From Knoxdaviesia capensis (Eukaryota; Ascomycota; Sordariomycetes; Microascales; Gondwanamycetaceae): 64,000 nucleotides of DNA. The number at the start of each line of letters is the position of its first letter. Position 1 is the first letter of the stretch. The notes under the pieces were generated by a model that saw only the letters and a program-made list of their open reading frames with translations, ran no database searches and was not told where the DNA came from. The translations under genes and the position numbers were made by a program. This document shows, in pieces, positions 13,747 to 22,932 of the stretch. Where the stretch lies: NCBI GenBank assembly GCA_001510575.1, contig LNGK01000008.1, positions 4,143,541 through 4,207,540 on the forward strand, given 5' to 3'.

Positions 13747-13774
13747 TCATCCCTCATCCCTCATCCCTCATCTC
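13747..13774 (+). repeat. (TCATCCC)n tandem repeat in promoter
   Basis: Three perfect TCATCCC heptamers and one variant (TCATCTC) lie about 85-110 bp before the ATG at 13857. Looser copies occur just upstream. Confidence 0.85.
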
Positions 13775-13815
13775 TCACCCCCGCGCTTTCTTACTTAGAA
13801 GTATCCCACCCTCCA

Positions 13816-13822
13816 TATATAA
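13816..13822 (+). promoter_or_regulatory. TATA box of MT-like gene
   Basis: The sequence TATATAA lies 34 bp before the ATG at 13857. The leader would be very short unless transcription starts close to it. Confidence 0.55.
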
Positions 13823-13856
13823 CCAGAACAGAAACAGTCTACAGCCTGCTTCCAAA

Positions 13857-14762
13857 ATGGAGAACATCGCCGACGCCAGTGTTCCAGAGCCCACGGGCCG
13901 TTTTACACTTCCGGTGCCACCGACTCCGGTGATCCGCCCGGCCAACCCGCGGATCTGTGTCGCCTCGGCCCTGCCGCTGTCTAGCCCCCGCCCCACCTGC
14001 CGTCCTCGCGCTGCTTCTGAGGCCGAAGAGACTCGCCGCAAGAGAGCTAGGCGTCAGGACAATCTCTCCTCGCCGGCTCTAGCAGTCCCAGGGCAGCACA
14101 CCCAGCAGCATACCAGTTGTGGTTGCCCATGCTGCCAGGACCCGTGTTCGTGTCCGGGCTCGTGCTCCTGCAGGAACAAAGAGTCGGGCACTCTAGACTT
14201 GCAGCCCCCGCCTGCTATGGCCCCGCCTCGCTCGGGCTCGCCTGCACTGTCGGAACTGTCGATCCCGGGGCTGACAGACTCTCCCAGCAGTCCTCCGAGT
14301 TCCCCACAGTTAGAAATCCCCGAGGCAAGTGGCCCCGCTCTCCCCCGCCTGGAGATTGCCGACCTTTCATTGCCCCCTCGTTACATCTCCCCTCCGCCCG
14401 AGCCAGCTGCACCGGCACAGATCGCCCCAGCACAACCCACTCCCGCACAGTCTGTCCCGGCACCGCTCGCCCCGACTCGCGTTAGCCACTCGACAGCGCG
14501 TCCCGCGGGGCGGTCGCTGTTACTGGGCACAAATAACACCCTCCCAAGCGAGTTGTCAAGGCAGCCTGAACCTTTGACGGACAGTACCCACTACCCCTTT
14601 GATCATTATTTCGAAGGCATCCGAGGGTCGAGTTTGGTTGGCTGGTCGGGGAGACAGCGCAATGCTGAGAATAGGGAGGCCCGTCGCGGGAGCGCATTCC
14701 CGGTCCGGAAGAGAGCCCGTCGCCTCCGCCGGTGGCTGGAGCCGGGCACTGACGGCGGATGA
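13857..14762 (+). CDS. Basic Pro/Ser-rich protein with metallothionein-like Cys cluster
   Basis: A single-exon frame of 301 aa starts at an ATG in good context (CAAAATGG). I do not recognise a named family. Visible features run in order: a Pro-rich start; a basic patch at about 59-66 (TRRKRARR), possibly an NLS; and a compact cysteine cluster at 88-105, CGCPCCQDPCSCPGSCSC, eight Cys in 18 residues. Its spacing (CxCxCC-x3-CxC-x3-CxC) resembles fungal copper metallothioneins, which use repeated CxC with three-residue gaps. A long Pro/Ala/Ser-rich stretch follows, with repeated AP/QPTPAQ-like segments, and the C-terminus is strongly basic (RKRARRLRRW). Metal binding, or metal sensing in the nucleus, is an inference. 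No zinc-cluster or copper-fist pattern is complete. Confidence 0.7.
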   Translation: MENIADASVPEPTGRFTLPVPPTPVIRPANPRICVASALPLSSPRPTCRPRAASEAEETRRKRARRQDNLSSPALAVPGQHTQQHTSCGCPCCQDPCSCPGSCSCRNKESGTLDLQPPPAMAPPRSGSPALSELSIPGLTDSPSSPPSSPQLEIPEASGPALPRLEIADLSLPPRYISPPPEPAAPAQIAPAQPTPAQSVPAPLAPTRVSHSTARPAGRSLLLGTNNTLPSELSRQPEPLTDSTHYPFDHYFEGIRGSSLVGWSGRQRNAENREARRGSAFPVRKRARRLRRWLEPGTDGG

Positions 14763-15049
14763 CTGGATTCTAAGGTTGGTGGGAGGTGGGAGGGTTTGGC
14801 GTCATGGAGGTGTTCCTGTTTCGGGTGATTATAAGACCATGTTTTTCAGTAGCTTGTACTGGCTAGGGCCAAAGGTCAGATTGAATTCCTTCGGATTTTC
14901 ATAGTAGCGATTGAAGCATCATGCTAGTTCCAATACACTACCCGTAATACAAATACACCCCGTTTACATGCCCAGTTGCGGGGAGAAAAAGAAATGGCAA
15001 GACTCGAACACCAGTAAGTGCGACCGAAAAGAGAAGATAATTCAATAGA

Positions 15050-16873
15050 CTACCGTTTCGCACGCTTCTTCCCCCTCTCATCCTGCTCCTCATCGTCACT
15101 CAGTTCCGCATACTGCGTTTCCGGCTGCGACTCACGGTACGCCTTAGTGAACATGGGATCCTTCTTTGCAATGTCGGCGTACTTGAGCAGCGCCTCGCGC
15201 GGGTCCTCGTGAAGCATCTTCGCGAGCGGGAAGTTCTCGGTGATGTGCTTCTCATCCGGCTGGTTCTTCATGAACGGCGTCAGGTGCTGCATCTCCGGCC
15301 GGCGGGGGTCCTGCGCGCCGCCGCGCCCGCCGCTACGGCGCGACCCGGGCTGCATCGCCCCCGGCGTGACGATCGAGTCGCCCGACAGCCCGATGGCCTG
15401 GTCCATGGTGCGTGCCGGGTCGTCGTCGATGTGGCGGCGTTTCGGCGCGCGCGACATGACGTCGACGGCCCCGCGCACCGATCTGGCGGGGTCGTACAGC
15501 ACGCGCGTCTCGCCGTTGGCCGACCCGGTAACGATCTGGTTGAGCTTGGCGTGCCACTCGACGGCCACGAGGGCCGAGCCAGGCGTCACGGGGGTCACGA
15601 GCTCGGCGCGCAGGTTCGCGGGGTTGAGCACGTGCAGGTGGCCGGTGGCCGAGCCGGTGATGATGGCGGCGCCGGTCGGCGCGTAGCGGATGGCCGACAT
15701 CGGGAAGTGGTCCGAGGTCGACGTGTGTGCGACGGACACCAGCGGTTTGGTGAACTTGCGTGTGTCCCACAGCTTGATGGTGTCGTCGCCGCCGCGAGTG
15801 ACGACCATGCGGCCGTCGGGTGAGATATCGATGCCCGATGTCCAGGTGTTGAATACGTGGGCGTCGCGGATCTCGCCTGCCGGCCGCCAGAACGGCCCGT
15901 TGCCGCCGTACATCACTAGCGACCCGTCCAGCGCTGCCGCCACAAGCACGTTACTCCCGCCGCTGGCTGGTGCGCCCCACGCCACGGTGGTCATCTTGGT
16001 GCGGCCAGCCTGGCCGGGGGCCTTGGACTTGAACACGACGACCTCCTTTTGCGAGCGCCGGTTATTCACGTCCCAGATGCGCAGTGTGCTGTCGGAGCCG
16101 GCGGTGACGAACAGGTTGCGGTCGGCCGGGTGCCAGGTGCCGGTAGACACCTCGTTGATGTGACCCTTGGTGTTGTTCATGTCGCGCAGGTACATGTCGC
16201 CCTTGACGAACTCGGTCACGAGGTCGCCGTCGCGCGACAGGATCATCGGCTGCGGATGCGCCGAAATGCACAGGAACACGCCGCCCGAGTGCGGGTTAAA
16301 TTCGACGTGGTTGATGATGTGCGAGTCGGCCGCTGTGGACTGGGCTTTCTTTTTCTCCCACGGGTCGACTTTGCGGAACGCCCGCACCGTTGTCGGCGTC
16401 ATCGAGGCGAAATCGTGCAGTCGGATCGTGCAGTCGGTCGAGGCTGTGATCATTCGCGCGCCGGCTGGGTCAAGAGATACCGATGTTACAGATCGCTCGT
16501 GGGTCTTCACGATCAGTTCGTGCGACACGGGGAATTCGGGCTCGTCGTCGCTATCATCATCGTCATCGTCATCGTCATCATCATCGTCGTCGTCGTTATC
16601 GTTATCGTCATCATCGCCGTAATCTTCCCGGTCCTCTCCAGCATCGGCAACCACCTTCTTCGCAGGCTCCGTTTTTTTCGAGGTGTCCGCAATCGGGTTG
16701 TCGGACGCTGAACTTGCGCCGCCTGGCACTTTGCGCCGACTCCGGTCTATTTGCGCGGCAATATCGGCCTCCTTGTCCTTTTTTCCGAACGATGCTGGCA
16801 AAAATGCCCGCATCGGATCATCTTCGGCGAGATCAAGGCCTGCAACGTGAATGTCGTCTTCGTCGTCGCTCAT
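15050..16873 (-). CDS. wdr70: WDR70-like WD40 repeat protein
   Basis: A single exon encodes 607 aa. The ATG at 16873 (MSDDEDDIHVAGLDL) was chosen over an upstream frame extension because the acidic start is typical and a TATA box lies 77-83 bp upstream. The N-terminus holds DDPMRAFLPASFGKK, a signature of the WDR70 family. A run of about 18 Asp/Asn at roughly residues 108-128 is encoded by GAT/GAC repeats. The remainder is a WD40 propeller with clear units such as ITASTDCTIRLHDF, VTAGSDSTLRIWDV and VTRGGDDTIKLWDT. The C-terminus is a basic tail. Family members act in chromatin-linked DNA-damage responses with CRL4-type ubiquitin ligases in fission yeast and humans; the role here is inferred from homology. 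Confidence 0.9.
   Translation of the reverse strand: MSDDEDDIHVAGLDLAEDDPMRAFLPASFGKKDKEADIAAQIDRSRRKVPGGASSASDNPIADTSKKTEPAKKVVADAGEDREDYGDDDDNDNDDDDDDDDDDDDDDSDDEPEFPVSHELIVKTHERSVTSVSLDPAGARMITASTDCTIRLHDFASMTPTTVRAFRKVDPWEKKKAQSTAADSHIINHVEFNPHSGGVFLCISAHPQPMILSRDGDLVTEFVKGDMYLRDMNNTKGHINEVSTGTWHPADRNLFVTAGSDSTLRIWDVNNRRSQKEVVVFKSKAPGQAGRTKMTTVAWGAPASGGSNVLVAAALDGSLVMYGGNGPFWRPAGEIRDAHVFNTWTSGIDISPDGRMVVTRGGDDTIKLWDTRKFTKPLVSVAHTSTSDHFPMSAIRYAPTGAAIITGSATGHLHVLNPANLRAELVTPVTPGSALVAVEWHAKLNQIVTGSANGETRVLYDPARSVRGAVDVMSRAPKRRHIDDDPARTMDQAIGLSGDSIVTPGAMQPGSRRSGGRGGAQDPRRPEMQHLTPFMKNQPDEKHITENFPLAKMLHEDPREALLKYADIAKKDPMFTKAYRESQPETQYAELSDDEEQDERGKKRAKR
16552..16618 (-). repeat. GAT/GAC triplet tract coding poly-Asp
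   Basis: This impure trinucleotide repeat (ATC/GTC on the + strand) lies inside the WDR70 gene and encodes the acidic run near residue 120. Length variation between strains is likely. Confidence 0.85.
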
Positions 16874-17229
16874 TGTGTGTGGTTTGCGAAGTGCGATTTG
16901 CAGGGTCGAAATTTTCACGCCTCCCAAAATGCGCTGAAGCTTGGGTTGGTTTTATAGCTTGGCTGGTTCACAGTTAGGGTATGGATATAGGGTTTATTCA
17001 CTAAATTAGGGTATATATATTGGTTGATACAACTTCGAGCACAATCTCATATTTTCACGAGAACACTTCAGCCGCTCTGAATACAGTTTTAAGATTCAAA
17101 ATGTGATTTTCAAGTGCCACATGTTCAAAAGCTTCAGAAATGACGCCACCCGCATACCCTCAACATCCAGAAAACGCTTCATAAGAGAAAGAAAAAGACA
17201 AAAGATAAACGACATACCAGCAACACACC
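16874..17229. other. Short intergenic region upstream of WDR70
   Basis: This is non-coding DNA between two minus-strand genes. It includes the WDR70 TATA box and the 3' end of the four-TM gene. Confidence 0.6.
16950..16956 (-). promoter_or_regulatory. TATA box of WDR70 gene
   Basis: The sequence TATAAAA on the minus strand lies 77-83 bp before the ATG at 16873. Confidence 0.5.
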
Positions 17230-18683
17230 CTACTCTGACTTAGACTTCAGCACCAAAACCGCCAACGAGATTTGCAGTTGAATCCACGCTGTAGCCATGC
17301 TAGCAACATATATGGCAACCGAACTGTACCCGACCGGCACATACAGGTACAACGGCCAGGCGGCAACCGTAGCGGCAGTAGCCACAGCCGCGAAGATCCA
17401 GATCCACGTGCGGTTCTGCGATGGGAGGCGGGCACCGAGATAGACGGGCACTAGCAGTGTGACGAGCGAGAGAAACTGGAAAGCCAGGCTGGAGATCAGC
17501 CAGTAGCCATCGGGCTCATCCCATGAACCGGGGCCGGGCTCGGAGCGCATCCAGCCGAATGGAATGGGAATGAACGCGACGACGGTGATGATTCCGGTCA
17601 TGGCCATGAGTGTGGCAGTCCACTAGTAAAGCGTTAGCACTTCTTGTGGATGAACTGGTCTGTTGGGAACTCTATACGTACATCATGGCCCGGGGCCAAG
17701 TCGAACGAATCAGCCTTGGATACGGTCGTAGCTACCGACACAACCGTCGGCGGCCGGATATTCTTGCCGCTATCGGCCTCCTTGATGGAGCGATAGATCT
17801 CCGGCCACGTGACCCAAGGGGTCCCATCGTCCTTCAGGAAGATCTCATACAGGTGGTCGAACTGTTTGACGCGCTCGCCGACAGCCATGGCCATACCGGG
17901 CACGAGGCCGCCATCTCCGGCGATGATGCGCACTGACTCGCAGATCTCGTCTAGCTGGCGCTTGGTCGACACAATCTGGCGCTGCACGGCAGGACGGCCG
18001 CTGGTGCTGCCGAGCTCGGTCAGGATCGACGAGTATTCCTGCCACAGGCGGCCAAAGGACATGTTGGCCAGGTACGAGCGCGAGTACGTCTTCGTGCGGG
18101 CCTCGAGGGCGTTTGCGTCGGTGCGGATCTGCATCAGGCCCATCCAGAGCCACACTTTGGCGGGGATCGGTGCAAGTGCTTTGCCTTCGTTGAAGGATTC
18201 GTCGCGGTAGTAGGCCGTGGCGATCTAGGAGAAGGAAAACATGTGTTAGTACTAGAGGTTGTGCTACACGAGGACCTAATCCTGCTTCAATCAGGCGACA
18301 TCCATGGAAATCCTCCAAGACTTACAAGCATCGCGCACCCCAAATCCAGCTTCAGCAGCTGCTCCGCCAAAATGCGGAGATCCTCGTTCATTTCTAGCTC
18401 ATCTTCGGGCTTATTTGCAGCCATGCGAAAGCTAACCAGATCGAGGCCCTTTTCGGTTTCTGCTAGAAGGAGATGGAGACAGTCAGTACAAAAATCGTCA
18501 TCAGAAAAATCTCACAAAAACCACCGGCCGGCCCGGGCCCCGGATCCCGAGAATCGGGACGCCGAGACAAAGTTCTAGGGCTGGCTTTTTTTTTTTCCGG
18601 TGTGAGGAGGGGGCTTGGCAACGTCACCAACCTGGGTTTAAGTACTGCAGGCCATCCTGCCGGTCAGGGCGACGTCTGGCCAT
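17230..18683 (-). CDS. Four-TM membrane protein, unknown function
   Basis: There are four exons on the minus strand: 18632-18683, 18326-18462, 17682-18224 and 17230-17622. Phases agree throughout and the product is 374 aa. The last intron is 59 nt, with GTACGT, a perfect GCTAAC branch site and TAG; reading through it would stop early at ..IHKKC. The N-terminal 235 residues are soluble and helical (MARRRPDRQDG at the start, then KVWLWMGLMQIRTDANAL and REL-like helices). The C-terminal 130 residues contain four hydrophobic segments starting near TLMAMTGIITVVAF, YWLISSLAFQFLSL, WIWIFAAVATAATV and SVAIYVASMATAWI. There is no signal peptide and no motif I know. The look is that of a conserved ascomycete protein anchored by a C-terminal membrane bundle. 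Function is unknown. Confidence 0.8.
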
Positions 18684-19458
18684 GTTCATTTAGAATGGCG
18701 GAGGGGGAACGGATTGCGGTTGGGCCGATTAGAAGAAAAAGCAAGGCGATAGGAAAGTGTATCAACGGATTCAGAATAGAAAAGAGGTCCAGCGAAAAAA
18801 ACGTCCCGAGCAAAAACGGCAATAAGATGAACAGAGAAGATGAAAGACAGATTGAAAATCGTCGTCCGGACAGGACGTCTTTTTGAACGCGCAACGGGGC
18901 GTGCAGCTGAAGAAAAGCAGCACAGCCGACCTCCACCATGATGGACCCTGGCATGACCTGACAACTGTGGATTGCTCGTAGGGCATATTTTCCCTTCCCA
19001 CGATAGTCCATTTTCGCCTCCTAATAATGGAGGGGGGCGGACTGGCCAAGTCCGCCTACTGTACATATGAAATATCAGCCGCACTGGCGCCAAATCAAAT
19101 ATAATATTGGGGGGGTAAAGAGTGTACTTTTCCTATTTGAGAAGAGCGAGGGGCAATGCTGAACGGGTGACTCGGAATTAATGGACATCTGTGGATTTCA
19201 TGTGAGTGTGAGAACTGATCGATGGCTTATGGCTTTTCACGACCCTGGAAAGTGATGACGACATGAGATTTTCTAGAAGACAGCCCAGCCCGTATGTCGA
19301 TACCTGGTTTCGTGGATCAGGTTCCACTTGAAAGCTGTCGAACACTTTAAAATTGATTTCAACAATTGAAGCTCCAGTAAATAAGGTTGATATAACAGTA
19401 ACATAAGGCTGACACCGAATTTCCAGGCCCAAGTTCCCTATCCCGGAATCTCCCCCCT
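18684..19458. other. Intergenic, no gene seen
   Basis: This region is the promoter of the four-TM gene and the 3' flank of the dioxygenase gene. No open frame here has homology that I recognise. Confidence 0.55.
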
Positions 19459-20609
19459 CTACGCAACCGCCACCGACACCACCCCGACGCTATTCTGCGT
19501 CTGCCGGGCGTCTCCCAGCCGCTTCAGCTCGTCGGCCTTCATGCGCTCCTGCATGCGGATCCGCTCCGGAACCACCGCCTGCGGGGGCATGGTCGGCCGC
19601 CAGCCCTTCAGTTCAGTGCGGCCCAGCGCCGCCATGGTCTTCTGCTCAACCAGGCTGTAGGCGCCGTCGGCACGGTCGAAGTCGAACGGCTCGCGCATGC
19701 TGACCGGCGGGTTCGTGATGATTCGCAGTTTGCGCAGCGGGTTGGACGATGCGCAGTGCAGCATGAGCGGGTGTAAGAGGTAGACGTCGCCGCACTCGCC
19801 GGTGGCCTCGACGAAGTTTGTGTTCTGGAATAGGGTTGCCTTAGGGTTAAAATGGATTCGTCCGGTCTTCGTGTAGCTGTAAGGGTAGCAAGGAGGCAAA
19901 GAAACCAAAAAAAATAAAAAAAATAAAAAAAGACAAAGAAGCAAAAGAAAACCAAGATATTCCCCTTTTCTGAAGAAGATTCACTCACAATGGCGGCAAG
20001 ACTGTTGAACCACTGCAGCCCCTGACCAAACCGCTCATCATCAAACCCCGGCTGTCCGCGCTCAGACATGCGCGGCGACACACCCTCAGGATGCTCGTAC
20101 AGGTGCTTGGCGACGGTCGGGATGGCATCCGGGCAGATATACGTAGCACCACCACCAGGCACGATATCGGTGAACAGCGGGATGACCAGCAGGCCCTGCT
20201 CGCGGCTGTTCAAGTAGTGCACGAAAAAGTCGCCGTCCACATGCCACTGGTCGTGCTCCTGCGGCGGCTTATCCGCGCTCTCCAGCTCCGCGCTTCCGAG
20301 ACTGACGATCAGGCCGTCGCGCCACTCGCGGGACGCCGGGTCGATGCGGTCTTCGCCGCCGCACACCTCGCAGATGGCGGCCCATGCGCGTGGGGCGAAC
20401 TCGGCGGCATCGAAGCTGCGGTGGTGCGGCATGTTGGTGCGGGGCCGCGTCCACGTGGCCTTGTCGTCCGGGTCCATTCCGAGCCGGGTCCACACGTTTT
20501 CGGTCACAGTGGCGGCCTGGTCCCGGGTAAAGCAGTTTTTGATCCGTAGCCAGCCGTGGGCTAGGAAATGAGCCTTTTCGGCGTCGGTAAGTGGTTCAAT
20601 GGCGCCCAT
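19459..20609 (-). CDS. PhyH-family Fe(II)/2-oxoglutarate dioxygenase
   Basis: There are two exons on the minus strand: 19989-20609, then preferably 19459-19824, giving 328 aa. The ATG at 20609 has a TATAAATA about 105 bp upstream. The N-terminus (LTDAEKAHFLAHGWLRIKN) is typical of the family. The iron site is visible as H123-V-D125 (QWHVDGDF). The distal histidine (H225 or H230, in LLHPLMLHCASSNP) and the 2-oxoglutarate Arg (R238/R241, then ITNPPVSMREPF) lie in exon 2. The donor GTGAGT is clear. The acceptor is not: TTCCAG before NTNFVEATGE gives the join usual in relatives, while an AAG at 19867 would add 14 residues in frame. The substrate is unknown. The C-terminus lacks a PTS1, so peroxisomal phytanoyl-CoA oxidation is not implied. 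Confidence 0.85.
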
Positions 20610-21237
20610 GGTTGCTAGCGAGTAGGTGGTATATTGGGGTTCTTTATTCTCCGATGTCCAAGTCTCTTATACTGGTTGGCAATTCGGCGGCAGGTTCCGG
20701 GCGTCTCGATCGTATTTATACACCAGTTGGACCCCTAGTCATTCGATTGTTAATTAAGTTAGAGAACAAAAAAAAGAAAAACCAAAAAACCAAAAAAAAA
20801 AAGATGTGACAATCTTGAAGAAAATAACCCGTCTCTCTCCCTCTCTCCGCTTTCCCCGCTCCCACCAAGTCATATCTTCCGGTCCAGGAAAATTTACCCC
20901 AGTGGGTCAATTGAACCCAATCGGAGCTATGAACGGTAGGTGTTCATGCACACCCGAAAACCCGGGAATCGCCAGCCAGCCACGGCCCGCTAAATTGCCG
21001 GAAGCTTGCACAGTTTCGCCAGACCAGGTTTGAACTCCCATGACCGAGACCCGGGCTGTCTTACGTCCTTACGTATATGTTAAGACTGCAAACATCGATG
21101 ATGACGGTGATGAAAAGAAAACAGAGAATAGTATGTAGTTCTATTGTAGCTCAACAAAAAAACAGCCCCCCCAATCCCCCCCTCTACTACCACTACTACC
21201 AACACTCTAGGTCCTTGAAAAGTGTGGCTATAGAGTC
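20610..21237. other. Dioxygenase promoter and flank
   Basis: This non-coding stretch holds the TATA box at 20713-20720 and an A-rich tract (about 20767-20802). No gene is supported here. Confidence 0.55.
20713..20720 (-). promoter_or_regulatory. TATA box of PhyH-type gene
   Basis: The sequence TATAAATA on the minus strand lies about 105 bp before the ATG at 20609. Confidence 0.5.
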
Positions 21238-21503
21238 GGGGTCGGGGTCGGGGTCGTCAAAACGGTGGTTTGCACGGCCGGAGCCAGCGCAGCGGTAGTC
21301 TTATTGCAGTCCCAGGCGAAATGCAAGGTTAGCTGGTCTAGGCTGCCTCTGGCCGCGATGATGCTGGCCGCCATAAGGCCGGCAAGCAGAGCCACTGACA
21401 CAAGCATCGTAGTGAGGTAGAGGCCGCAGCCTCCAGCTGCGCTCACGCGGAAGAAGAACAGGTAACTAGAGCACAGGAGAAACAACTTTAGATAATTATT
21501 CAC
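21228..21503 (-). CDS. Possible C-terminal exon of a small membrane protein
   Basis: This minus-strand frame contains one hydrophobic stretch (TTMLVSVALLAGLMAASIIAA), then a polar tail ending PTPTPTL and a stop. A CACCCAG acceptor at 21502-21508 follows a GTATGT donor at 21556-21561, so it looks like an exon. The frame has no ATG at its start, and the frame leading into the donor carries a stop just upstream, so I cannot join it to the neighbouring exons. It is a real exon of an unresolved gene, or a decayed one. Confidence 0.3.
   Translation of the reverse strand: MNNYLKLFLLCSSYLFFFRVSAAGGCGLYLTTMLVSVALLAGLMAASIIAARGSLDQLTLHFAWDCNKTTAALAPAVQTTVLTTPTPTPTL
21238..21255 (+). repeat. (GGGGTC)3 tandem repeat
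   Basis: Three perfect GGGGTC units encode the Thr-Pro repeat at the tail of the minus-strand frame. The tract is G-rich on the + strand. Confidence 0.85.
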
Positions 21504-21580
21504 TGGGTGAGCACACAGAAAGCTTAGAAGAAAGAGACAGATGTGGGATCAACGACATACAGTCCCCCAGTCAGGGAGGT

Positions 21581-21800
21581 CTAAGGAGCCGGAGAAGACA
21601 TAGCCTCGAGAGCCGAAAGTCGTTTTCCGTGGTCTTGCTCAAGAGCGATCAGACGATCGATGATTTCTTTGTTAGACTACATTGAATATTTATGAGATTA
21701 CCTAGTTAGTAAACACCTTCTAAATCAATCTCAGTAGACTATCACGTACTAAGGCCCGGCACTCAACGTCCAGTTCAGTAATCTGGACAGTGTGGGCCAT
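21581..21800 (-). CDS. Possible two-exon micro-gene (48 aa)
   Basis: The exons are 21750-21800 and 21581-21676 on the minus strand, with donor GTACGT and acceptor TGTAG. The joined frame reads MAHTVQITELDVECRAL, then SNKEIIDRLIALEQDHGKR, and ends SSPAP. It is helical and charged, like a short coiled coil. A further candidate exon (MARFRAAKTLQERRMVFNQ, then GTAAGAG) lies at about 22059-22115, but no acceptor joins it in frame. It could be a small gene, the front of the unresolved membrane gene, or chance. Confidence 0.35.
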
Positions 21801-22115
21801 AGTCCCTTGGGAAGGGACGGCTTTGATGGGTTGGGGAGTTGCGTGTTGGAATGACAATCAGATGACATCGTAGGAACCGGGGATTAGAGAGAAATTTGTG
21901 GATAATAAGAGGAAGCAGATGGATGGGGGGAAATATGACAAGAGAAAAGAGAGAGATGGAATGAATGAAGAGAAAGTGGACGAAGAGAGAAAATGAAATG
22001 ATGAGGATGCATCAGAAGAAAAGGGGGTCATGTTAACAAGACCATCACCGCTCTTACCTGATTGAAAACCATGCGTCGCTCTTGCAATGTTTTTGCAGCT
22101 CTGAAACGTGCCATG

Positions 22116-22932
22116 AATTGTTCCCCCGGTGCTAAACGTGATTCCTTCCTTTTATGTCTGCAAAGTCATCGCACCTTCCCTAGGTTGTAGGGACGCCAGA
22201 GAACACAATGAGTCTGAAGTTGTGGAAGGAGAAAGAGCGACCCTCCTTGAAGTTGCACCCGATCTGGTCATGGTTCGTTGGGCATTGGCACTTTCCTTGA
22301 TATACCAACCCATGACTTCCGTAAATGGCTGCACCTTCCTCAAGCTATCGTAAATAGGGAGAATACATGTGAATGAGCAGGATGTGTGGAGGTCGCCAGG
22401 TGCAAATGAGAATGCCACGGATCATGGGGACGGAGAACGAGAGGAGAATTGCTTAGATTGAACAAGTATCTGGCCATTTATCTCCACCCAGCCTGATCTA
22501 GACCAGATAACTTATTAAGCGTCCGATCCCGAGTCCGATTCCGAAGGGCAGGCCAAGTCATAATATCCTCACACACACACATACGAGTCTTCCGACTTCC
22601 TTCCAAGAAGGTGCTTCTCGAAATGCCGTTCAATGCCTTGTGTTCATTGCATTTAGAAATACTGCACATGGGGATTATTTGATGGCTGAGCTGAAATGTT
22701 CAGGCCCGGGTGGGGCCGGGGCCGGGGCCGGGGCTGGGGCCAAAGTGTTTCATTCACCGGGGACAGTCTCGTGTGAGAATCTCTTTTTTCAATCGGACAA
22801 ATTGCCACTGCAGTCATCTCGGCTTCCGAGCCCCTATATCTTGTATTTCCGTTATCCTTGCTACCAGGTAAGTGATGCTCCCCCTGGAGACAACTGCACG
22901 AAAGGCAGGCCTCGACTTCCTCCCCTAAACCC
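22116..22932. other. Intergenic with G-rich hexamer repeat
   Basis: No gene is supported in this 3' flank of the transporter gene. It contains the GGGGCC-type repeat at 22712-22741. Confidence 0.55.
22712..22741 (+). repeat. (GGGGCC)n hexanucleotide repeat, five units
   Basis: Three perfect GGGGCC units are followed by GGGGCT and GGGGCC. With the preceding GGG this can form a G-quadruplex on the + strand. Confidence 0.9.

Larger units (their letters stand above)
12715..13856. other. Divergent promoter region, iwr1 / MT-like gene
   Basis: This non-coding DNA lies between two divergently transcribed genes. It contains short CATCCCT tandem repeats and a TATA box close to the + gene. No extra gene is seen. 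Confidence 0.6.

Noticed and set aside
20990..21060. tRNA-like T-arm text (AGGTTTGAACTCCC)
   Set aside because: I could not pair acceptor, D and anticodon arms around it on either strand.
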